From Rhytidiadelphus loreus (Eukaryota; Streptophyta; Bryopsida; Hypnales; Hylocomiaceae): a stretch of 64,000 bases of DNA. Positions within the stretch are counted from its first letter, which is position 1. Every line of letters starts with the position of its first letter. Positions 11,766-23,199 of the stretch are shown here, one piece after another. The translations under genes and the position numbers were made by a program. The notes under the pieces were generated by a model. The model did not search any database, had not been told where the DNA came from, and worked only from the letters and a program-made list of their open reading frames with translations. The stretch covers positions 75,845,093 through 75,909,092 of the forward strand of contig OX344763.1 in assembly GCA_947034895.1 (NCBI GenBank). The letters are read 5' to 3'.

Positions 11766-13619
11766 AAGGATGTGTCTCCTTTCATGTGTCACCCTTGTCC
11801 TTCTTCGCTTCTCCAAGGACTTGAAAAATAGTCCCCACACCCAAAAAATGAGATTTCTAGAATATTAAAACTAACTTGCACATTTTCAAGAAAACAAATA
11901 TAATTAGATGCTAGAAGTTTTTGGATTTGTAACGGAAAACAAGGTACACATTTTTTTAAATTCAAGTTGAAGACTTAAAGGATGAATTTTAGAGTTCTCC
12001 AAATAGAAACTAAAAGGGTTTGGAGTTTCCTAAAAAAATGAAACACAAGTTATATTTTGTAGAGTTCTAATACTTCTCAATTATTTTTGATAATTGAATC
12101 TACAAGGGTTTTGAATTCACATCATTAATGTATTACAATGTATTCAAATGTAGTTTAAGGGTTATTTTTGAAAATAGAAGCTACAAGGATTTGGAAAGGA
12201 AACAAAGTTTTGAAAGCAAGTTAAAGGCTTTGGTCTTGTTACTAGATGCTAAAAGGGTTTGGATTTCAAATCAAAGAGAAGTTATGTTTGGTTTGGTTAT
12301 GCTTGAAGGCTTTATGGTATTTGGTAAATTGTTGCTGCAATTATTTAAAATTCAAATCAAATACAAATTAAATGTTATACGCTTGTACTTTAGGGGCTTC
12401 TGTAATCAAAGCATGTCAAGGTTGGATAAGCATGTTCAAAAATAGAATGGAAAATCTTCAGTTCAGTTTAAGGGTCAATATTTGTAATTAGAAATGACAA
12501 GTTATATTTTTTGTAATTGGAGGATAAAAATCGTGCAAGGGTTTAAGAGTTGTCATCAATTTAAATTTTAAAGTTACTTGGTTTTTGGATTCTAGTTCAA
12601 ACGTTCAATACTTCATTTTGGTAACAATAGTCTAATTATGTTTGGATTTAGGAATTAGAAATGAAATATCCTTCTTTTATTTTTTATTTTTTATTTTAGG
12701 TTCTTTTCCCAAAACAAAGTAGATACTATAATTGTTTTGGAATAAAATCGAATACAATTTGTTTTCTTTTTGGATTCAAGTTAAATGGTTCCTTTGATAA
12801 TTGCAATCTAGACATCTACTTATGTTTGGAATTCAAGTAAAGTACAATCGATTTTGCACTTGCATAAAAGTTCAACGTTTTGGCCTTTTGGGGTTTGGTA
12901 GCAGGAATATAGGATAATACATCAAGTTTTCAACCTCTAAATTCCTACTACAATTTGACTTCACCATGAGCAATGGAACTCTTGAGCACTAATTTTAATT
13001 TACATATTTCATCATTCTCATGTGCGTTGTTGTACATCCTACCACAATACCACCTCATATGCATATAAATATATAATGAACTCCCATTTCTACTCTCAAA
13101 TGCAAAACATGATGATACATTATTGCTTAGATACATGATGACATGATGACACATTTTTGCTTAGAAGAGCATCAAGCATGTGTATTTCACGGTTGCTACA
13201 CATTTCATACATAAAGATACAGACATATGGTGAAAATCTTGTAATATGCAATTTGGTCTTTCTTCCATCATGATAGTTGTATGACTTCTATGAATTTATG
13301 AATGTGTAGTAAACAAAGTAGCAAACAACTAATTATGTTTGAAATTAATTTTCTAGAGTTTGATATACACAAAAACCTTAGAATCATTCCGTTTTGATCA
13401 ATGAGTCAAAAATTATGAGGATTTTTTGTTTGCGGGCTGTTTTGGATTTCCTACTCTAAAATAAACTTTGACATCCTTTATCTTATCCAATTTTCAATAT
13501 TTTTGGACAAAAATAAAATTATAGGATGTAGATACATTATTACAACATTTCGACCATTGGGATTGGAAATTTTCAATTCCATATTTAAATTGTAAATAAT
13601 TTAGTATTTTTAATCATAT

Positions 13620-13648
13620 GGGGAATTTCGTTAAAATGGCGGTATTCC
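13620..13648 (+). repeat. left terminal inverted repeat of the giant element
   Basis: 29 bp beginning GGGGAATTTCGTTAAAATGG, identical to the reverse complement of 48244-48272. The match ends abruptly after GGTATTCC. Confidence 0.85.
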
Positions 13649-14320
13649 GAATGCCATTTGTACATGAAGGTCCGGAAAGGTGGTTTAGGATGTGTGCTAC
13701 GTAGCCAGTTGGATGTGATGGTAGGGTCCGACAAAGTGATCCCACGGCACGAGAAGATGCATTTCTGCGTACTAGGAGAGGAAGGATAGACAATGGGCAC
13801 AAATCTAGTTCGCAAAAGGCGGGCAAAACGAACGGGGAGATGGTGGAATATTCCTGGAATCTTTGGAACCGCAGGCTTTCTGTCGTCGCCTCAAATGGAA
13901 GGGGGGGGGCATCAGGGGTAGGGGTTAGGAACCCACGATGGACAATTCGGCGTGATCATTCATGAACGCGGGATCAACAAATATTGCACAAAGAGAACTC
14001 AAAATAGGACTCCTTCAAATGGACGAGACCCCCCCAAAACGAAACGCATCATTTAATATTATTTCTCCTCGAAGAAAATGGTCGGTACAAAAATCGGCCA
14101 GCATGCACGCCACGCTTCCTAGAGTCTACCAAGGACCTCAACAATGCAATCTCAAGCACCAGTCCAAAACTACATGGATTGCCATTGACCGCTCACCGTT
14201 GGCTACATTATATGTCAAATGCCGTTACTCGGCCAAAACGCATGGTAGCTGAGCGCGCATCGAAGATAAAGCTTCCAACATCCCTCTCCAGCAAAGCCCA
14301 TCATAATTATTCTTCAAAAG

Positions 14321-17300
14321 TTAGTGTACCTCTTCCTCTGCAATGCGACGCAAATTGTCCACTACAAATTGCACTTGTTGACGCGGCGCAATGAAGCTCT
14401 TCCCGTCATTCTTCTTCGGTTTCCACGAGGCCATAATACTGTCCGTGGATACGTAGTCCGCCTGGCTCGCCCTACGGTCAATCTTCCATCTGAAACTGGA
14501 CTTCGTGTCCCACCCGGCGTACAACCGCGCGGTGTCCTTCGAGGTGCCGCACGGGATGTACCATTGCACCAAAACTTCACAGAAGTGGACTCCCGCAGGA
14601 TCGAATTGAGGATTCTCCACGGCCCTACCAAGCCACACCGGATCCTCACAATCCAAGCCCGGCCTCACAAACACGTAGAAGCCTTCGCGCAGATCAGTGG
14701 CCACGTTGTACGCTGGCGGGGGCCTCCCCTCCAGAGTGCCGATGTAAGGGTCTTCCGCCTCGTGCTCCTCCCGCGTCCGGCCGTCTTGCATGAAGTCCGT
14801 CGTGAAATCCCCAGGTTGTCGAGTCTGAGGCCAAAACCCCTGCTGCAACTCATCAGAGTCGCGAGGGTCTTCTTCCGCTCCGTCACGCAGCGCATTTCTC
14901 ACGCCGCTCCAATACGCGACCAAATAGGACATGCGCGCCTTGTACTCCGCCGTCCCGTCTCTGTATACGTCCGTCCAGTGTTGGATGTATCCGTTCAGTC
15001 CTCGCACGATCTCGGCTTCGCTGGTCATTTTCTTGGGAGACACGCGGAGGGGATCGCCTTGCGGAAGCAGAGGCTTGTGCTCAGCATCTTCCTTCCATAA
15101 CCTCAAGCCCGCTTCCGGCAACCAAGGAATGTCTGTACACACTAGTTTGTATTGCATGATCGGCCAACCGTTGTCGTCCATGAAGAACTTATATTGCCGG
15201 CCGTGCGAGTGGCCCACCAGTTGTTGCTTCTGCATCCCGATGTAAGGTTTCACGTAAGCCTTGAAATCCGGAACTTCTTCGACCAGGTGGGGAATGAAGG
15301 GGCCTTGTTCCATTTCCATGTACGACTGCATCAACAACGGTAAAGTGGGATGGTCCTTTTTGCGGAGTTGCATGCTCCAACGCCTGAACGATGCATCCAT
15401 GTCGTCGTGCGTGTGTCCCACGATCATGAAGGATACGATCACCTCTTTCACGATCCGCCTTGCCACCAAGAGCGACCAAAAACAAAAGACGTACCGGTTC
15501 TTGTTTTCCCTCCACGAGTTGTCCATTTGAACGTGGAGCACCGGGGGCAATGGTTGGGCTTCGATGGGTTGTGGAGGAACCTCTCCCAAAGAAGCCACAC
15601 AAATCTCGCTACCCGACAGCAATGCTCGATACAACTCTGTGCTGCCGCCTCCAGCAAACAAAGATCGAGAAGACTTGATGGGAGGGGCTTCCAAATCTCG
15701 CAACAGCTTGGCGATGGATCCCACAGTGAAGTTGCTGTCGCTCCGAAACACGTCCAAATTGTAATGTGCGTATTTGCCATCCCCGTGCCCGTGTGCAAAG
15801 ATTCCCGTCACTTTCATGGGCAACTTCATGAGTCCATCGAGTGCCTTCGTTTTTCTCGCCAATGCGAGACACGCTGTTTTCGAATGGTCCATCTTGTCGT
15901 GCATGATGGATAACAATTGCATGGGTTGCAATTTGGACAACCATCTACTCCGGTAGTAGGCATGCCGACAGGCCTCTTGCAGAAACAAGTGCTTCTCGAA
16001 ACGCTTCTGGATTCGTTCGTAGTCCTCGCACCCAGGTGCAAAAGAAGCACGTAATTGCTTCAAGGTGTTGCAAATGCTACATCTTGCAAAGGAATCTCCT
16101 CTTCCCTTGATGACGTACTCGGAAAAATGTTTTGTCCGGATCTTACTGAAACAAGATTGCGAAAGGGTGGACAACCCGAGTCCGGAGTTGGCCTGCAAAC
16201 AGTGCCAAGCACATGGTTGTTGGATGAATGATCACAATGGACAAGGACTTTGGATCATTGTCATGAGTAATGCGCAGTGGAGCCAGTGCCTCATTCTCTG
16301 AATCTCAAGTGATGCTGTAGGTACGTGGGAAGCTTACCTCGTTCACGGTGACCAACAATTGCCCCCATTCGGTTCCGGCGGGGAGCACTTTGACGCCCAC
16401 TTTCTCGCCTGTGCGCAAGGTGTGAGACAAATGGAGCATGTGGTCGGCCCTTGCCTCCAATAATGAGCGCAAAGTCTCGATGGCTTGTACAGTTGCATCC
16501 CTAGCCTTTGTATCGTGGTGGTTTCCGTGCGGAGCGCCTCTGACGCCGACCTTGGCCTTGGCTTTGTACCTCTCGAACGTGCGGCGAGTAATGTTGTGCA
16601 CAACCCTCCAGGCATGCGGACAGATGTCTATGCCTTCTACGGTGACCATTTTCCTCCTTCCGCTTCCCCATGCTTCGTGCAGCGCCCTGTGTACGTCCAA
16701 ATTTCGGGTGCTCCTAATTTGAAATGACTGCATGTGCATTTGTGTCCGCAGCGCGCGAATGGTGGAAGGAGAGAATTTGCGAGTGCATTCCTTGTCGCAA
16801 CAAAGTTGCGCGTAGACCTCGGCGATGGACTCATGTGTTAGCATCTTGGTCCTTTTGTTCAATGTTGCGGCAGCTCGAGTTCTCCTGTCATAGCGATATT
16901 GTCGTCCGCCCGTTCTCTTCCGGTTTCCTTGCAGTTCTTCCTCGATAGCCCGTCGTTTGCGAGCGTGATCATAAACACTGACATACCCGTGTTCACCGTG
17001 ATAAAAGACGCGTCGCATAGGCCATCGCAAGCACATGTCGCTGACGCTGTGGTCCCCATTGAGGACCTCGAGCACAACAATGCCGACGTCATCCACGCCC
17101 AGCCTGCTGTTACCATCAATGCATGCGTTCGGATTGGCATTGATGATGATGACTTCCGCGAAATCGGTGCCGTCGGCGTGCCTCGCGAGCAGTGCTTTGC
17201 CAGACCATGCGTCCCGACCAATGCCTTCACAATCCGGAATGGGAGTGGCGTCCACATCTGCCTGGGCAGGTGCCTCTAAGTCAACGTCTTCCTCTTCACA

Positions 17301-17430
17301 TTCTTGGAACCCCTGCGCATGCCGCAGTCAAGAATCAACTTGGGACGCGGAGCAGAATGCCGAGAGGTGAGGCAGGGTCGATGAGTAAGTGGGGTACCTC
17401 GTCGCCGTCGGATTCGCTGCCAGAAGCCAT
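14321..17430 (-). CDS. DUF7869-type putative transposase, three exons
   Basis: Exons 17430-17398, 17312-16338 and 16192-14321 give about 959 residues with no internal stop. Introns of 85 and 145 nt have donors GAG|GTACCC and GAG|GTAAGC and acceptors GCGCAG|GGG and TTGCAG|GCC, all in phase 0. The start gives an acidic tail (MASGSESDGDE). Exon 3 has RCSIC near residue 373, then DKMDHSKT near 436, MDNSWRENKNRYVF near 558 and VGHTHDDMDASF near 595. I recognise these as the DUF7869 signature (D-x-M-D, DN..ENKNR, GHTH-D-D). The spaced acidic residues suggest an RNase H-like DDE/D nuclease, which is inference. It lies just inside the left end of the giant element, transcribed outward, and its 5' flank carries the palindrome array, which could be its binding or regulatory region. 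A decayed relative is at 62.9-64 kb. Confidence 0.75.
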
Positions 17431-17544
17431 ACTGGCCCCTCGGAAGTTGTTTCCGGAAACGAAGTCTCCCACTCCACGGAGGGCCCGCACGGGAGCTCCG
17501 TAAGTTGTCGCAGGAAGTGGTAAATGCTTCCCCGACGAATTCGA

Positions 17545-18332
17545 TCCGACCGCGCGGTCTGGAAGACAGGATATGCAAATCATTCAGACATCCCGTGTGC
17601 ATGCATGACATGATACTCATCCGACGGACTGCAACCTTTGTCTTGAAAATGTCATTCATAATTGCCAAGTGCTCTCCAGGATCAGACCGCGCGGTCTGTT
17701 CGTGAGGAGCCACGGGAAGACCACTAGAGCAGGAGATGAACCTACGACAACCGGTACTAGTCAGAATTCGACGGCGTCGAACTCACTGCCAGCCTCCATA
17801 CTTGCATAGGACGATATCTTCGGCAGTGAACGTGTCGTTCATTTAGACCGCGCGGTCTAATTCGAGAGGTCTGTGGATTCATAGAAATAAGACCATGCAT
17901 GTTTCGGAATCCGATGAGCGGAACCTCCCGGAGCAGTAACTTGCTCGGAACATTTTAGACCGCGCGGTCTGAACTGTTGTCCGAACTACTCGGATCCAGT
18001 CCTTCCAAGTAGAGGTAACATGGAGCATTTCAGAGCGCACGGTTTGGAATGAGAATCCAGAATTTTGACAAATGCTGTATGAGCAGGAAACAGTTGTCAT
18101 CGCTTGGACATAAATGAAAATCCGATGTTGGAACACGAGGTGAGGTATCAAACATTTCAGACCGCGCGGTCTGAAATGTGAAATCCGATGGATCTCCAAA
18201 ATGGACTCGCCATTGTCGGATCTCTGAATACGGTCGAAAAACATTTCAGACCGCGCGGTCTGGAATGAGTGGGGGGTGCAGTTTCAGGATATCAAATCCT
18301 CCGTCTCAAAACGTTTCAGACCGCGCGGTCAA
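17545..18332. repeat. palindrome array A, eight copies
   Basis: Cores GACCGCGCGGTC start at 17548, 17685, 17846, 17958, 18162, 18249 and 18319, with a degenerate copy at 18031. The full form is TTCAGACCGCGCGGTCTGAA. At 18152-18179 the dyad extends to 28 bp without a mismatch. Spacing is irregular, 69-161 bp. The array lies directly upstream of the DUF7869 gene, the nearest copy about 115 bp from its ATG, so promoter or transposase-binding roles are possible. Confidence 0.9.
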
Positions 18333-18593
18333 AAACAAAAAGGCCTCACTCGTAAGGTGACTTCCAACCTCAATGTGTTCACACCGTGCAACGTGAATAA
18401 GTCGGTGTACAGACGTACCTAATAAAACGGAGCATCTAGGTAACTAATGTGCAGTCAGGGAGGTAACACAAATGACGATGAACTGTTGTCCAAAATGCCA
18501 ACCAATCGAAAGGCAATTCCATAGGGGAAGAGTGGATAATATAACAATGACAGCCAAACACAATTGATATTCTAGAAATCCAGAATGGTATTC

Positions 18594-18720
18594 CTAGTTG
18601 CAATGCCGGTATTCCAATGTAATGGCACCGCATTCCATTAAAATGGCACTGAATTCGCGAGACAAGAACACTACATTCCGGAAAAATGACAAGCTTGCCG
18701 CCATTCTCGCAAAATGGACC
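18594..18720. repeat. cluster of words resembling the terminal repeat
   Basis: GGTATTCC, AATGGC and ATTAAAATGGC recur here several times. The same words make up the inner half of the terminal inverted repeat and its adjoining bases. It may be an internal binding site for the transposase or the relic of a nested end. Confidence 0.4.
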
Positions 18721-20530
18721 CAGTGAGCAGAATTGAACAACTGATCACAATTCTTGAAATCGGGATACACCCGAAACTGAATGAGGTAAGCCACAAATTA
18801 AATGCATGCACGCGGAGAATGACTTACATTTGCAATGGACAATATAACATTGAATGGAATGAAATCGAGCATTCATTTGGCAATGACAGCAGATCAAACA
18901 TCCATGAAATTGCAAGTACTTGATTTGAATTCGGAAAACACCTTTGCATCCATCTCATCCGAAATCAGTAGGATTCGATGAGGCCGAGCCTTCCATTCCG
19001 ACCACGCAAGTCACACTACGCAAAGGAACGAACCCTACATTCTCCGACTAGGAAGCGAAATCAAACACGGAGACGTCTTCGTACCTGAAAGGGAGGCGGT
19101 CCGACGTGATCTTCCGACTCAAGGCGCCGACGAGCTGCAACGCAGCGACTCACGAGCGGCAGCGCAGCGATCCAAAATTCGCCCCAAATGCGTGTCTACG
19201 GAGCTCACGCGAGAACGACGATGGGAGGAAGACATGCAACGACGGAGCCCGCGGGAGAACGGCGACGGGAGGGAGACATGCGGCAGACGAAGCCGGCGAC
19301 CTAGAGTGCTAGACTTCCTTCATTTAATGCGCTCGGCGGCCAGCACATAAAAGCCCGTGGGGCCCACTTGGAAGCCCGTTCGTTGTGTATCTTTTTGCAC
19401 CTAAGTATGCTGTAGGTAGGTGATGACGTAGAATTCGGAATTTCCGAATGATAAGAAAAGATGTCACTTGGTGATAAGCAAATCAAATAACACAAGAAGA
19501 ACAAAGTTCACATTATGAAAAAATAAACATGTGCGCAAACATTGACATATACATCATATATATTGTGACCACATTTTATACTCTAATTTCAATTTCAGTT
19601 TGGGAGTATTAGTTCTGAATTGTCGAATGGAGGGAAGAGGGGGATAAAATAGAATAATCCTATTCCGATTTGCTTCATTTCCGAGGCATTCAAAACTGGA
19701 TCGGGCAAGAAAAATTAAAGAAGGATCACAATTAAAGGGAGAATTGAACCCGACCATGCATAGACTTGTTCTAAATTGGATTTGAATTATGTGAACCCCA
19801 ACGGGGACCTGGTTCGAACAATGTCCACTGGGATATTGGAACAACTGCATTCAGAACTCAATCACGAAAGTCATTTCCCAAAAACATGCTCACAAAACCA
19901 GAAAGTGAACATTCACAATTCAGACCGCGCGGTCTGAACTGTGAAAACGGCAGAACTTGAAAAATTCCTGCACGACAGGGACTGGACGTCTTCACAGGAA
20001 TCCAGTCATAGAAATTTGTCATCCTCCAAACGAGGCCTTCTGCCTGACCTCGGAGTGTCCTTTCATATCGACAGGTTTGCATTTCAGACCCCGCGGTCTC
20101 AAATGTGAAAGTCACGGACCTCGCGGAAATCGAACAAGCTGAAGGTGTACTGAAATTCAATCTAATAGGCACTCTACATATTGAATAATCACGAATCAGA
20201 ATTACGAACTCAAATAGAAAGGGAATGATACCTTTGGAAGCTCCAAGGGGAACAATAATTTGATTTCATGTAAATTATTGAAAAAACACGCGACCAAAGG
20301 CAATGCAATGCATTCAATTTCATTTCAAAGAAAAGGTCGTTGAAAGTCAGGAATTAGTCAAAGTGGGATGGAACAAGAATTACTAATAGTACAACACATT
20401 CATTTGTCCATCAAGCTCTGTCAATGGCTCGGGCTTCAAAATACGAGGGAAGCGACAAATACAAGAGAATCATGGGACGTACAATAGGGTCATCTACAGA
20501 AAACTCGTGTGATACTCTCCCATTTAATAT
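18721..20530. other. no gene seen; two palindromes and a GC-rich patch
   Basis: A GC-rich patch at 19050-19320 contains near-duplicated CGGGAGGGAGACATGC / GGGAGGAAGACATGC phrases. No gene is supported. The palindromes are listed separately. Confidence 0.4.
19912..20105. repeat. two palindrome copies with long arms
   Basis: At 19912-19945 the palindrome is embedded in a 34-bp dyad with a single mismatched pair. At 20082-20105 there is a variant with CCCCGCGG at the centre and TTTCAGACC/GGTCTCAAA arms. Both lie in non-coding sequence of the giant element. Confidence 0.85.
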
Positions 20531-20533
20531 AGT

Positions 20534-20831
20534 TTAAGGGAAACTCGTGTAAGTGGTGGCGCATTGCAAACGGATGCAAGCCTTGTACCTTCGACGATAC
20601 TTCACTTGGGATTCTCGGGCGAACTTCAAGGCGGCGTCCAAAGTAGTTGGGCGCAACAAGGTAGCGGCGTTCATTTCAACTTGCGCTGCATTTCGCAACA
20701 TCGACACAAGGGAGGTGGACGGCCGGGTGGGAAGAAGGCGGCACAAACTCAAGCACGGGGGACGGTGGAAAGAAGGCGAACATCCAAACGCGGAAGAGGA
20801 GGGCAGTTTCGCGACACTCTTCACAAGGTAA
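20534..20831. other. coding-like GC-rich patch, strand and product unresolved
   Basis: Open in several frames on both strands. The plus frame from about 20553 gives an arginine- and lysine-rich peptide ending near a donor-like ACAAG|GTAAAA. The minus frame has a TTLDAALKFARE stretch. Neither could be tied to a family or to neighbouring exons. It may be an exon of a gene extending to 23.2 kb. Confidence 0.3.
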
Positions 20832-21540
20832 AACATATTTCAATTGTTTCCATTCTTGCTTTCTTGGGATTGCGCGAGTCAAAACCGATCAACTCAAGAA
20901 ATGGACATTGTCAATGGATTGATTTCAGTGTAGATGACACTCAAATGCATGCAAGTCTCAAGAGTTCTATTTCCATCCACTGCACGATGTCATAGAGAAC
21001 ATGTTTTCGGTTTAGGAATTATAGGAGTCACAGACTACGCAAAGAGAGAATGCTTTCTCCTAGTACGCGCTTTCATGGAGCCTATTGTAGGAAATAAATA
21101 ATACACTTCATGTTTCACTCGCCGCTTAGTAACTACGTGACTGTATGGTCAATTTCGTTAAACTTTGAACTTTGAACTTTGTAGATGTCACTGGATCACG
21201 GCTCCGCTCCCTACTAACTTGCAATGCTTGTCATTTCCGAAGTGGGATTCAAAAGGTACCTCCCTTGGCTCCAAATTGCACAACTAAAGCATACAAGTTT
21301 CTTGGATTTGGGGGTAGGTGCACATTCGACGAGGCTCAATGGCAGACTCACGTTTTAGCAAGTGCTCCCACAACCTCAAAACTATACTTGACCATCAAAA
21401 CTTCGGGTACGTTGAACTGACTTCAAGTTGTTGCTTTCCGAGCATTGTGTTCATTGAAAGCCATCACGGCCATTATGATAATCCCATTCGACTGGCGAGG
21501 TTTAGCAACCAGGTTTCGCAAATCTACAAGTTTCTGCAGA

Positions 21541-21977
21541 TCAGACCGCGCGGTCCGAAATCCACAACTGTCCTAGATTTCGGAAAACTGGATCACAAGT
21601 GGATGGAAGAAAGTTACAATTCACACGGACGGGACTGTCACACTTCAAACTGCGCGGTCTGAAGTTAGTCGAAGTCCACGACTTAGGAAATCCAAGACGC
21701 TGTAGGGCCTGTCAGTCACTTTTACGATTCTCCCATAGTCCTAGATTTAGGAAAACGAGATGACATGCTTCCTAGAAGTCCAAAAACTAAAATTGACACG
21801 AACGGGACTCACGGACTTCAGACCGCGCGGTCTGGAGTCCGAGACTGCGGGATTCCATGACGATAGTGACCTTCCCTTCGTCGCTTCACGCCAACTGTCG
21901 AAGATTTGAGAAAACTGTCCAACATCAGAAAATTTCAATGACGCAACCTCCACAGTTCAGACCGCGCGGTCTGAACT
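21541..21977. repeat. four palindrome copies
   Basis: Copies at 21541-21558, 21643-21666 (variant core CTGCGCGG), 21821-21842 and 21954-21977 (24-bp perfect dyad). The arms differ from copy to copy yet stay complementary, for example ACTTCA..TGAAGT and GGACTTCA..TGGAGTCC, which suggests selection for the dyad rather than for the sequence. Confidence 0.9.
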
Positions 21978-22264
21978 CAGTACAACTCACTCAGGAAGCC
22001 GGACACTTCGAAATGCGGTCTTCGGAAATGGTCCACAAAAACCCGCCATTTTCACGAAATTAAAGTAGAATCTGATGCTCGTGTGCTTGCCCATGTATTC
22101 TGGAAATGACCATTACTGTTGACATCAATCTTTGCGAATTCCAATTGGAATGATTTCCCAAACAGAGCTCAAGATTTCTGGCAAGGATACAAACTGTACT
22201 GCTTTGCCCATTATTCTCACTGTGATACATCCAAGGGGCTGTTCCAAGACAGCAAGATGGGTGA

Positions 22265-23196
22265 GTGCTATATGGACCATGTTGGGCTTCGTGCATTTGT
22301 ATGCTGCATTCAATTCAAATCATTTATTTTTTAAATGGCGCGCTCGTGAATACCACTTCGGACAACATTGATGGCTTCCTTTCTGTAGGTCAAGTGATGT
22401 GTGCGTTGCAAAACACAATGGAAGTGGCATGGGGTGCACTATTTGATGCAGCGATTCGGGATGTGTGGGTCATGATGGAGGAGTATGTCCACATCCGCCA
22501 TGGCAAGGACTGCAAGAACCTCAGGTGACCACTCCATGTCAATCATGTCAGACCCCATTTGGAGCAACAAGTAGTACAGTGGGTTTGTACCATGCAATCA
22601 TGTTCTTCACTCCAGAATTTCTTTCGTCCTAATCATGCTCAACTGGGGGCTGCGGCGTGACATACAGAGCTCTCATGGAAGAATTCGACGATGCCAACAA
22701 GCTATCAACCTCCGAGAATGGTTCCTTATTACTACAACTCATTCAGGTTAGTAGTAAACGCTCGTCCCTACCTACGAATAGCATCTACTAGGAGATAGAC
22801 AAAGATTAATATGTCCAATGCTACCTTGTCATCGAAGGGACTCCACTCTCAAATCCATGTCAAACTTTGGAAGGGACACAACAATCTTCAACCACTTGGG
22901 AAGAAGTCATCTATGATATGCAATGATGTCGGTTAAGTTGGTAAACGAATGTTCTAAATTCATCAAGGTTCAATTGCCAAGTACCTGATACCAATATTGA
23001 CTCATTGGAATACGTGTTTCCACCACTACTCTCTCAGGATGATGAGCACGGAACCGAACATCTCCACAGAGAGTCGCAAGCCGTTCATGTCGACCTAGAT
23101 ATTTTTGAGCAAGTGCGGGCTCGGCTGAATCAAGCACAAGTGAATCTGGCAAACCTCTCGCCTCAACCTCGCGGGGCTCGACGTCGCAACCGTTGA
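22265..23196 (+). other. possible 3' exons of an unidentified gene
   Basis: Two stretches look coding on the plus strand. 22380-22527 ends in an acidic/aromatic segment (VMMEEYVHIRHGKD). 22960-23196 reads DSLEYVFPPLLSQDDEHGTE and ends with a basic PRGARRRNR tail and a stop. The exon joins could not be resolved and no family is recognised. If real, it is a third gene of the giant element. Confidence 0.3.
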
Positions 23197-23199
23197 TCG

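Larger units (their letters stand above)
9115..13619. other. AT-rich region with repeats only
   Basis: No gene is supported. It holds the CCGTCC blocks and the direct and tandem repeats listed separately. The remainder is low-complexity AT-rich sequence in which phrases such as GGATTT and AAGGGTTT recur without clear periodicity. Confidence 0.5.

Noticed and set aside
20534..20836. Gag-like peptide on the minus strand (TTLDAALKFARE)
   Set aside because: Too short, no zinc knuckle, and competing open frames on the other strand.
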